DNA from: an uncultured Ruminococcus sp.
Lineage (GTDB): Bacteria; Bacillota; Clostridia; Oscillospirales; CAG-272
Assembly (NCBI GenBank): GCA_902783705.1
Contig: CACZSA010000130.1
Coordinates: 1 to 13,483 of the forward strand
DNA length: 13,483 nt
Direction of reading: 5' to 3'
Both the position numbers and the translations under genes were made by a program. Below the pieces are notes generated by a model. The model was not told the DNA's origin. It saw only the letters and a list, made by a program, of their open reading frames with translations, and did no database searches. Below are positions 5,657 through 12,810 of the stretch, piece by piece. Numbering within the stretch: the stretch's first letter is position 1; the number at the start of each line of letters is the position of its first letter.

Positions 5657-8600
5657 AGCTTCGGATTTCCTTTCCCCGCGGAGGCGCGGCGTACGGGACG
5701 TTCGGGCTCGGTTTCCCGCTCATGCCGGGAGAGCAGGATGAACACCACCACCGACGCAGCGGCGAGGAAGAGCAGGATGAGGGCGGCGGTGAAATCGTCC
5801 TCGGGCGAGCGCGTCGGCGGCTCGTCGGGCGGGGCAAAGAGGGCGGCGAGCGCGTCGTCGTCGAGGGAGGCGCTCACGGCGCTCACCGAGGAGATCTCGA
5901 GCGTGACGGGCGTGTCCGCGTAGACCGCGACGCCGATGAAGTCCGCCCGGGACCGCTCGTCCCATCCGGAGAGATCGCAGACGGCCCGGCGGATCTCGCC
6001 GCAGCGGACGCCGTCGACATAGAATTCCGCGCGGTGCTCGTCCGTTCCGGCGATAAAGACGAGGGAGACGTCCGGGAGGATCGCGCCGTCCTCCGGCGAG
6101 GTCACGGCGTATTCGAAGCAGAGCGCGTCGACGGAGGTGAAATCGACGGGATTCGCGAGGTTGCAGAGCGCGATGCCCGCCACGCCCGACTCGGTGTATC
6201 CGAGGGTCGCGGTGAGCGCGCGGGAGTAGCCGCCCTTCGCATCGGAGAAGAGCGCGCTGTACGCCGTTCCGCAGGAGAGCGAGCCTCCGCCCGGCAGCCA
6301 GTCGAGGGCGTAGTGCTTGTCCGAGAAATCCCAGAGCATGTGCTGTGCTCCGTCGGGGATCGCCCGGTCTTCGGCCGCGCTGTCCCACACGGAGCCGCCC
6401 GTCCCCGCGGACCGCTTGAAGAGATCGTAGAACTCGTGGTCCGAGCGGTAGGGCGAATCCTCAAGCGAGAGGAACGCGGCGCGGAGACGGCCCTGTGAAG
6501 AGGAGAACGAGAGGAAATCGTCGATGAGGTATTCCTTGAGCGATTTCACCGTCTCCCCGGCGTCGGCGGCCTCCATGGCGTAGGTGCGGTACTGCTCCGT
6601 GATTTTTGCGTTGTCCGGCGTGTAAAGCGCGAGATCGGCGGCGGGATGCGGGAGGGAGAAGGCGTCGAGCGCGGTGGAGAGGAGGCTGCCGGCGGCGGTG
6701 CTTTCGTCGTCGAGGACGAGGACGCCCCACGGAAAGACGCCCGTTTCGCCGATCCGGCGGGCGAGCATCACGCCGAGGGAGCGCGCGGAGAGATCCCGGG
6801 ATTCCGCGGTACCGCTTACGGGTACGCAGACGGTGAGGGCGGGGTTGTTCGGATAGGCGGCGTTGTAGGCGATCCGGCACAGCGCGGCGAGGGCTTCGGC
6901 ATAGAGGACGGGTTCGGTGAGGTCCGCGCCGCCGACCTGCTGCTGCTCGTTTGCCGAGACGCCCATCACGATGCCTTCGACGTAGGGATAGCGCGCCGTG
7001 AGAAAGCGCACGAGGGCCGCGAACTCAAACCGCGCGCCGGGCAGGGTGGGATCGACGGCGTAATTTCGGTATCCCGCGCCGCCGTAGGTCAGCCCGTCGA
7101 CGGGGGAGGAGGCCGTGAAGCGCAGCCACACCCGGATCCCGGCGGAGCGGTAGAACGGAATGTCGCGGTCGAGGGAGGCGAGGGTCGCGGCGTCGAGGGA
7201 GACGGACCGCGGAATGGCCTCGTCGCCTTCTCCGTAGACCGAATAGGAGACCGTCACGCCGCCCTCGCCGCCGAGCAGGCTGTCGAGCGGGACGTCCACG
7301 AGGATCTGCGAGACGTTCGCCTCAAACGCGCCGACGGAGAGCGCGCCGTAGAGTCCGAGGGGATTGGCGGCGGATACCGGGGCCTCGGCGGCGTCGAAAT
7401 AGCGCGGGGCGTCGAGGGGGAGAAGCTCGTCCTCCGCGTCCCCTTCGATCGCGGCGAAGAAGCGGTAGGTGTCCGGACTCACGGGCAGGGCGGCGAGGTC
7501 GGCGGTGTATTCAAACCGCGTCGAGACCTTGACCGCGCCGATCTCCACGGCCTCGGAGAGGGAGGAGGCGAAGACGGGCAGGGCATAGAAGCGCAGGCTC
7601 TCGCCCGGGAAGGAGCGTACGGCCTCGCGGGTCATGGTCCCCTCGAAGTGGACGGAGGAGCCGGTGCGGCGGACGGCGGAGAGGGTGCCGATCCACGCGT
7701 TTGCGTCGACGGAGACGGGCGAGCCCGTGATCAGGCGGACCGAGGCCAGCTCGACGCTCTGCCGCCGCTCGAGATTTTCAAACTGCAGGGTGTAGGATTC
7801 GATCGGATGGGAGGCGTCGACCGGGACAACGACCGTGGTCTCGCCCGCCGTGAGCGCGACGGGACGGGAAAAACGCCGCTCCTCCGCGCTCTGTCCCTCG
7901 TACAGGACCGAGACGGAGAGCGTCCCGGCCTCGGGGGCGTACCGTCCGAAGCGGAGCTCGAAATAGGCGTCCGGGGAGGGCGTGACGGCGGTCGGGGAGA
8001 GGAATTCCCCGCTCAGGGAGAGGCGTCCCCGGTCGTCCGTGATGCCGCGTCCCCGGCGATCCGCAAAGCTGCCGATCTCCGCCGTGAAGGCGGGGGTGGA
8101 GTAGCTTGTGATCGAGCGGAGCCCGGTCGGGACGGTTTCGGTGAAGTACGGCGCCGTGACCATGACGCGGGAGGGAGCCTCCGCGGCGTCAAAATAGACG
8201 GTGACGGCGAGCGATTCAAGGGTGCCACGCGCGTCGCCCGCGTCGAGGACGATCAGGTTCCATTCGGGGGAGCCTGCATAGAGGGAGGAGCCGTCCGCCG
8301 TGGTCTCGCCCGACCATTCGCCCCGATCCGTTTTGAGGACCGAGTGGACCCGGTATTCGCCCTCCCGGTCGAGGAAGAGCCCGTACCCGAGTGCGGCGTA
8401 GGGATCGGCGTCGGCGGCGGGGCGGACGAGATCGACCGTGAAGGTGACGGAGACCTCGCCGTCCTCCTCGGTTTCCGGGAAGGAGAGCGTCGTCGCCGTC
8501 AGGGTGGTGAGCATGACCCCGCGTTCGGCGTCGAGGACGTCGGCGGTGCGGCGCGCGTCGGCGACAAAGCCGCTTGCGGACCACGAGCGGGATGTCACGC

Positions 8601-8751
8601 CGAAGAGGAGGATCCCATCGCCGGACGGCGCAAATTCCGTCACATCGCCGTATCCGCTTTCATGATACGAGAGCGCGTCGGCCGCGGAAACGGACACCGC
8701 GAGCGCGCTGACGAGGCAGAGCAGGGCAAAGAGCAGGGCAAGCCGTTTCAT
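5653..8751 (-). CDS. Exported, C-terminally anchored multidomain protein with DUF5722-like glycosidase-type region
   Basis: A 1032-residue surface protein. It has a signal peptide (1-23, basic KR, hydrophobic core, SVSA-A cleavage site), beta-rich probable carbohydrate-binding or Ig-like regions (about 30-205, 220-345 and 350-455), a TIM-barrel-like region (about 462-780), and a jelly-roll-like beta region (about 790-960). A proline-rich linker (973-984), one transmembrane helix (987-1008) and a basic cytoplasmic tail follow. The middle region resembles DUF5722 glycosidase-like proteins: LGLYGA, EANVSQILVDVPLDSLL (477-493), FYRSAGIRVWL (533-543), and FLTARYPYVEGIVMGVSANEQQQ (split 583-605) where that family has a GNE acid/base motif. 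Asn600-Glu601 is kept but its surroundings have diverged and I cannot place a nucleophile, so activity is uncertain; a glycan-binding role is possible. The start at 8751 has an excellent AAAGGAGG site 5 nt upstream. It lies 54 nt after the GH95 gene, implying a shared glycan substrate. Confidence 0.8.
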   Translation of the reverse strand: MKRLALLFALLCLVSALAVSVSAADALSYHESGYGDVTEFAPSGDGILLFGVTSRSWSASGFVADARRTADVLDAERGVMLTTLTATTLSFPETEEDGEVSVTFTVDLVRPAADADPYAALGYGLFLDREGEYRVHSVLKTDRGEWSGETTADGSSLYAGSPEWNLIVLDAGDARGTLESLAVTVYFDAAEAPSRVMVTAPYFTETVPTGLRSITSYSTPAFTAEIGSFADRRGRGITDDRGRLSLSGEFLSPTAVTPSPDAYFELRFGRYAPEAGTLSVSVLYEGQSAEERRFSRPVALTAGETTVVVPVDASHPIESYTLQFENLERRQSVELASVRLITGSPVSVDANAWIGTLSAVRRTGSSVHFEGTMTREAVRSFPGESLRFYALPVFASSLSEAVEIGAVKVSTRFEYTADLAALPVSPDTYRFFAAIEGDAEDELLPLDAPRYFDAAEAPVSAANPLGLYGALSVGAFEANVSQILVDVPLDSLLGGEGGVTVSYSVYGEGDEAIPRSVSLDAATLASLDRDIPFYRSAGIRVWLRFTASSPVDGLTYGGAGYRNYAVDPTLPGARFEFAALVRFLTARYPYVEGIVMGVSANEQQQVGGADLTEPVLYAEALAALCRIAYNAAYPNNPALTVCVPVSGTAESRDLSARSLGVMLARRIGETGVFPWGVLVLDDESTAAGSLLSTALDAFSLPHPAADLALYTPDNAKITEQYRTYAMEAADAGETVKSLKEYLIDDFLSFSSSQGRLRAAFLSLEDSPYRSDHEFYDLFKRSAGTGGSVWDSAAEDRAIPDGAQHMLWDFSDKHYALDWLPGGGSLSCGTAYSALFSDAKGGYSRALTATLGYTESGVAGIALCNLANPVDFTSVDALCFEYAVTSPEDGAILPDVSLVFIAGTDEHRAEFYVDGVRCGEIRRAVCDLSGWDERSRADFIGVAVYADTPVTLEISSVSAVSASLDDDALAALFAPPDEPPTRSPEDDFTAALILLFLAAASVVVFILLSRHERETEPERPVRRASAGKGNPKL

Positions 8752-8805
8752 GGGAACCTCCTTTCGGGGAATTTGAGAAATCAGAATATGTTGGCTTTCG
8801 GGCCT

Positions 8806-11055
8806 TTACGCGATGACCGCGGCCTCCTCGTCCTCGCCGTTTACATGGACGGTGACCGTCGCGCCGGGCTTGCCGTGGACTGCGTAGGAGACGACACGAC
8901 CGTCCTCCCAGCGGCAGTCGACCGAGAATCCGCCGCGCGCCGCCAGACCCTCGAACGAACCGTTCTTCCAGTTCGCGTCGTCCGGGAGGGCGGGGAGGAG
9001 GACGATCTTTCCGGCGTGGGACTGCAGGAGCATCTCGGCAAAGGCGTTTGCGCCGCCGAAGTTGCCGTCGATCTGGAACGGCGGATGCGTGTCGAACATG
9101 TTCGGCAGGGTGCTGCGCCCGAGAAGAAGGCGGAGGTTTTTGAGGCATTCGTCCCCCTCGCCCATCCGCGCGAAGAAGTTCGTCACCCACGCGCGGGACC
9201 AGCCCGTGTGTCCGCCGCCCGCCGCGAGACGTCTCTGAAGGGTCACGCGGGCCGCCTCAAAGAGCTCGGGGGTGCGCTCGCGGGAGATCTCGTCCGAGGG
9301 ATGGAGCGCGAAGAGGTGGGAGACGTGCCGGTGACCGGGCTCCGCCTCGTCGAAATCCTCGCTCCATTCCATGACCTGCCCGTGCTTCCCGATCCGGATC
9401 GGCGGGAGCTTTGCTGCGGTTGCGCAGAGCACCTCGGCGAAATCGCGGTCCATGTCGAGCAGATCGCAGGTCTCGGCGGTCGCGGAGAAGAGCATGCGGA
9501 GGATCTCGCCGTCCATGGTCGGGCCCGCGCAGATGTTGTGGCTGCCGTCCGGGGTGAGAAAGCGGTTTTCCGGGGAGTTCGACGGGCAGGTGACGAGATA
9601 CCCGGTCCGCGGATCGGTCACGAGGAAGTCGAGGAAGAATTCGCACGCGCCGCGGAGGATGTCGTAGTTCTCGCGGAGCACGTCGAGGTCGCCGGAGAAA
9701 CGGTAGCGTTCCCAGATGTGTTCACAGCACCACGCGCCCGCGCACATGAAGGAGCCCCAGCTCGCACCCTCGCCGGGAGCCGTGAAGCCCCAGGGATTGG
9801 TGATCGTATGCGCGACCCAGCCGTTCGCCCGGTACTGAATGTGGGCGGTGCGGCGTCCGTGGGCGGAGAGGAAGCGGATGTAGTCGAGGAAGGGCTTCGT
9901 GAGCTCCGGCATGCGGCAGGTCTCCGCGAGCCAGTAGTTCATCTGAATATTGATGTTGATGTGGTAGTCCGCCGACCAGATCGTGTCGAGGTCGCCGCTC
10001 CAGACGCCCTGCAGGTTCGCGGGCAGGAGGCAGTTGTACGACGACGAGATCAGGAGATACCGCCCGAACGTGAAGTAGGTGAGGAGCAGGCCCGTGTCGT
10101 CCGCGCCGTCCCGCATGCGCAGGATGCGTTCGTCCGTCGGGAGGCTGTCGGGGGAGTGATCGGCGTAGTCGAGGGTGAGCTTCGCGCGTCCGAGAAGGGA
10201 GGAGAGGATCGCCGCGCTCTTGGCAAGCAGGGTGTCGAAGTCGCCGTGGACCGCATCGAGGGATTCCATGGCGCGGGCGAGGGCGCGGTCGGGATCGTTC
10301 GAGGGGCGCGGGGTGCCGTCGATGCCGGGCCGGACGTAGGTGGTGCGCACGTCGAGGCGGACGCACAGCCGGGTGACGCCGGTGAGGTGCACGCCTTCCG
10401 CGTCGGCGGTGACATGCCCGCCCTCGGCATCGAGGAGCGCGAGGACCGCGTAGGCCTGGGACTCCGGGAACGCGTGCCTCATGACGATCGAACCGGAGGA
10501 ATACTCCGCCGCGCCGTAAGGATTTTCGTATGTGAGATCGAGCGAGACGGGAGAAGACGCCGCGATCTCGCAGAGGATCACGCCTGCCGAGAGGGAGGCG
10601 AAGACCCGGGAGACGATCTTTGTGCCGCTGCGGGTGAAGGAGGTCTCGCACAGGCCGGACCCGAGGTCGAGCGAGCGGCGGTAGTCCGCGGGGATCTCCT
10701 CGCCCGCGCCGCGGTAGGCGATCCGGAGCGAGCCCGCCGTCTGGAAGGAGCCGTAGTCGTGACCGTATCCGTGTCCGCTTCCGCTTCCCGTGCCGCGGCA
10801 GACCATGTATTTCTGCGTCAGGGCCTCGCCCCGCGCGTAATCGCCGGAGAAGATCGCTTCGCGGATCTCCCCGAGGTGCTCGGGCGTTTCGGGATTGTCG
10901 GCCTCCGGATCGAAGCGTCCGTCCCAGAGGGTCTCCTCGTTGAGCTGGATCTCCTCGCGCCGGGGATCGCCCCAGACCATCGCGCCGAGGCGTCCGTTCC
11001 CGATCGGGAGGGCTTCGGTCCACTGTGCGGCGGGCTTTTTATAGAACAGTTCCAT
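8806..11055 (-). CDS. GH95 family alpha-L-fucosidase (or alpha-L-galactosidase)
   Basis: A 749-residue glycoside hydrolase that removes alpha-1,2-linked L-fucose, or alpha-L-galactose in some family members, by an inverting mechanism. GH95 landmarks occur in order: the N-terminal beta region (ALPIGNGRLGAMVWG, LNEETLWDG), then the (alpha/alpha)6 barrel with NLQGVWSGD (347-355) and HININIQMNYW (365-375). This supplies Asn367 and Asn369, matching the two catalytic-site asparagines of the family. GQVMEW gives Glu563 as the general acid, HRHVSHLFALHP lies at 575-586, and FQIDGNFGGA gives Asp663. All key residues look intact and length is normal. There is no signal peptide, so the enzyme should be cytoplasmic and act on imported oligosaccharides. 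I chose the ATG at 11055 because GGAGGA lies upstream; the frame extends to 11121, but that part covers the promoter leader. It is the first gene of the operon; no transporter or regulator is adjacent. Confidence 0.93.
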   Translation of the reverse strand: MELFYKKPAAQWTEALPIGNGRLGAMVWGDPRREEIQLNEETLWDGRFDPEADNPETPEHLGEIREAIFSGDYARGEALTQKYMVCRGTGSGSGHGYGHDYGSFQTAGSLRIAYRGAGEEIPADYRRSLDLGSGLCETSFTRSGTKIVSRVFASLSAGVILCEIAASSPVSLDLTYENPYGAAEYSSGSIVMRHAFPESQAYAVLALLDAEGGHVTADAEGVHLTGVTRLCVRLDVRTTYVRPGIDGTPRPSNDPDRALARAMESLDAVHGDFDTLLAKSAAILSSLLGRAKLTLDYADHSPDSLPTDERILRMRDGADDTGLLLTYFTFGRYLLISSSYNCLLPANLQGVWSGDLDTIWSADYHININIQMNYWLAETCRMPELTKPFLDYIRFLSAHGRRTAHIQYRANGWVAHTITNPWGFTAPGEGASWGSFMCAGAWCCEHIWERYRFSGDLDVLRENYDILRGACEFFLDFLVTDPRTGYLVTCPSNSPENRFLTPDGSHNICAGPTMDGEILRMLFSATAETCDLLDMDRDFAEVLCATAAKLPPIRIGKHGQVMEWSEDFDEAEPGHRHVSHLFALHPSDEISRERTPELFEAARVTLQRRLAAGGGHTGWSRAWVTNFFARMGEGDECLKNLRLLLGRSTLPNMFDTHPPFQIDGNFGGANAFAEMLLQSHAGKIVLLPALPDDANWKNGSFEGLAARGGFSVDCRWEDGRVVSYAVHGKPGATVTVHVNGEDEEAAVIA

Positions 11056-11111
11056 GGTGATTGATTCCTCCGTCATACCGCGTCGCGCGGGCGCAGTTTT
11101 ATACATCTTCC

Positions 11112-11140
11112 ATTCTACCACAAGAGGCGGCGATTTGCAA
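11112..11140 (-). promoter_or_regulatory. Promoter of the GH95 operon
   Basis: Read on the minus strand, TTGCAA (11140-11135, four of six -35 consensus bases) is followed after 17 bp by TAGAAT (11117-11112). A TG one base upstream gives an extended -10. Transcription would start near 11105, giving a leader of about 50 nt before the ATG at 11055 with GGAGGA as ribosome binding site. No clear operator palindrome was seen around it. Confidence 0.75.
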
Positions 11141-11194
11141 GACGAAGGGATGAAGGATTCATGAAAAATCCGCGCGGGCGGGGGAAAAACATGG

Positions 11195-11221
11195 AAAAAG
11201 GGCCGCGCGGAGCAGCCCTTT
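11195..11221 (-). terminator. Terminator of the zinc-ribbon/TPM operon
   Basis: On the minus strand, AAAGGGC (11221-11215) pairs with GCCCTTT (11203-11197), with two further GC pairs after a mismatch, and is followed by a T-run (CCCTTTTTCC). It lies 17 nt after the stop codon of the last gene in that operon and upstream of the GH95 promoter, so it insulates the two minus-strand units. Confidence 0.8.
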
Positions 11222-11237
11222 GGGGGTTATGCGGGAA

Positions 11238-11936
11238 TCAGGCCCACGGATCGGCCTCGGCGGGGATGCGGATGTCCGGCAGGAGGTAGTTCTCCCACAG
11301 GAACCATTCGCCCGTGCTTTCCTTCTTGCGGAGGGTGATCTGACGGGGGGAATCCGCGCCGGAGGAGGTGCTGTTGAGGCGGCAGTAGCCCTCGTTCTGG
11401 TAGGAGTACGGATCCTCGTAGAACGTGACGCTGTACGGCAGGGTCGGGGTGTAGTTGTTCTGCGGGGACGTGCCGGCCCAGTAGGAGCGGATCACGTACA
11501 TCTTCCCGGCGAGACGGTCGCGGATGAACTGTTCTTCATATGCGGACATCGGACGGGGACCGCGGAGGAAATTGACCATCTCGTGCGTCGCCGTCTTGTC
11601 GGCCTCGTACTGGTTCAGCGCGGCGACGGTGAGGGCGGCGGTGCCATAGGGGGTCTGGAGATCGGCGAGCGGGGTGGCCCGGAGCTCGGCGAGGTTCTTC
11701 GGGAGCGCGTCAAAGGTGATCGTCACGCTCGCGTAGCCCTGCGAGGTCTTGCCCGCAGTCATGGTGACGCCGGAACCGCCGATGTTCGCGCCGACGGCGT
11801 TCGCGGCCTGTACGTTCTCGGAATTCGCGGTCTTCGCGCCGTTCACAGCCGCGTTCACGCCGGATTTGACGCCATTCGCGACCGCGTTCTTTGCCGTGTA
11901 CGCCGCTTTATTCAGAAGGTTGTCAAGAATACCCAT
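11238..11936 (-). CDS. Conserved Clostridial protein of unknown function (DUF6935-like)
   Basis: A 232-residue protein with no signal peptide or clear membrane helix. Residues 1-50 form a low-complexity, alanine/asparagine-rich amphipathic helix region (MGILDNLLNKAAYTAKNAV onward) that could lie on a membrane surface. From about 68 there is a conserved globular domain with the landmarks ITFDALPKNLAEL, YGTAALTVAALNQY, MVNFLRGPRPMS, RSYWAGTSPQNNYTP, NEGYCRL, ADSPR and WENYLLPDIRIP-ADPWA. I recall this as a Clostridial family labelled DUF6935; that name is from memory and unverified. The start has AAAGGAG 6 nt upstream. It follows the TPM gene by 33 nt and is the last gene before a terminator. 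Its neighbours suggest a role at the cell envelope; no biochemical activity can be inferred. Confidence 0.8.
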   Translation of the reverse strand: MGILDNLLNKAAYTAKNAVANGVKSGVNAAVNGAKTANSENVQAANAVGANIGGSGVTMTAGKTSQGYASVTITFDALPKNLAELRATPLADLQTPYGTAALTVAALNQYEADKTATHEMVNFLRGPRPMSAYEEQFIRDRLAGKMYVIRSYWAGTSPQNNYTPTLPYSVTFYEDPYSYQNEGYCRLNSTSSGADSPRQITLRKKESTGEWFLWENYLLPDIRIPAEADPWA

Positions 11937-11969
11937 GAAGAACTCCTTTCGGGTGGGTCGGGGATAAAA

Positions 11970-12794
11970 TCAGAACTTGCCGCCGCCGCCGCCGTGCGTT
12001 GCGCCGGAGGAGGAGACGTGGGTCGAGCTGCCGCCGGACGAGGAGGAGCGCTCGATCGCCGTGCGGGAGACGTGGCGTCCGATGAAGAAATCGTTCGCCG
12101 TCGTCACGCGGAGGCTGTTTTCCTTCGCGTAGTTGCGCGCGCCGTACTGGTTGCGCACGGTTTTCAGCTTGCTCTTCATGCCGGAGACCGGGACGAACGC
12201 CGCGCCCAGACCCGCGAGGAGCGAGCCGACGAGGCGTCCGAAGGAGAACGGCTTGACGGGTTCCTTCGCGCTGTCGTAGTCGTAGGGCTCGCCGTGCGTC
12301 TTCTCGAACTCGATGAGGGCCGCCGCGCTGTTCGCGTATTCGGTGAAGGCCTTCGCGTAATCCCCGGAGGAGAGGTAGTCGACGATGTTGTTCTTGATGT
12401 ATTCGTTGATGCCGTAGTCGGTGAAGACGCGGATGGCGCGGCCTCTGGTCGAGATCCACCAGTCGCGGGACTCCATCGCGAGCAGGAGCACGAGACCGTC
12501 CCGGTTTTCCCCGCGTCCGAAGCCGTTGTAGTCGAAATAGTCGTCCGCGAAATTCATCGGGGCGTCGTAGCCCGTGTAGCCGTAGGCCTCGAGCGAGTCG
12601 ATCGTCACCACCGCGACGTCCATGTCGTACTGGTTGCTGACGCTCTCGAGGGTCGCCTTCAGCGCGGCCTCGTCGAAGTCGTTGAGCAGCTCCGCCTCGT
12701 CGTAGATCAGGGGCAGGTCCGCCGCCGACGCCGCGACGCCGAGGAGGGTCAGGAGGGCAAGGAGCAGGGCGAGCGAAAGAATGATTTTTTTCAT
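11970..12794 (-). CDS. TPM-domain membrane protein (YdjH/YgcG, UPF0603-like)
   Basis: A 274-residue exported protein. An N-terminal signal sequence (1-25, KKIILSLALLLALLTLLG, ASAA) is followed by a TPM domain at about 29-163 (YDEAELLNDFDEAALKATLES, MDVAVVTID, FADDYFDYNGFG, DGLVLLLAMESRDWWISTRGRAIRVF). A weak hydrophobic segment lies at 185-203. The C-terminus ends in the serine/glycine-rich tail typical of the family (SSSGATHGGGG then GKF). TPM domains occur outside the membrane; some family members were reported as acid phosphatases or photosystem-repair factors, but activity here is unknown. A GGAGGAG site precedes the ATG. It sits 16 nt after a gene resembling ydjG, the same pairing as ydjG-ydjH in the B. 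subtilis ydjFGHI envelope-stress operon, where the partners are PspA and an SPFH protein. Neither partner is visible here; they could lie beyond the right edge. Confidence 0.88.
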   Translation of the reverse strand: MKKIILSLALLLALLTLLGVAASAADLPLIYDEAELLNDFDEAALKATLESVSNQYDMDVAVVTIDSLEAYGYTGYDAPMNFADDYFDYNGFGRGENRDGLVLLLAMESRDWWISTRGRAIRVFTDYGINEYIKNNIVDYLSSGDYAKAFTEYANSAAALIEFEKTHGEPYDYDSAKEPVKPFSFGRLVGSLLAGLGAAFVPVSGMKSKLKTVRNQYGARNYAKENSLRVTTANDFFIGRHVSRTAIERSSSSGGSSTHVSSSGATHGGGGGKF

Positions 12795-12810
12795 ATCGTC
12801 TCCTCCTCTC

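Noticed and set aside
6646..11064. A 4.4-kb plus-strand open frame antisense to the GH95 and DUF5722-like genes
   Set aside because: It has no ribosome binding site, its product is a low-complexity Arg/Glu/Gly/Val/Asp mixture without domains, and it mirrors the codon bias of two clearly real genes. Stop-free antisense frames are expected at this GC content.
11056..11121. N-terminal extension of GH95
   Set aside because: It would cover the -10 box and the leader; no ribosome binding site precedes it, and GH95 homology begins at the later ATG.
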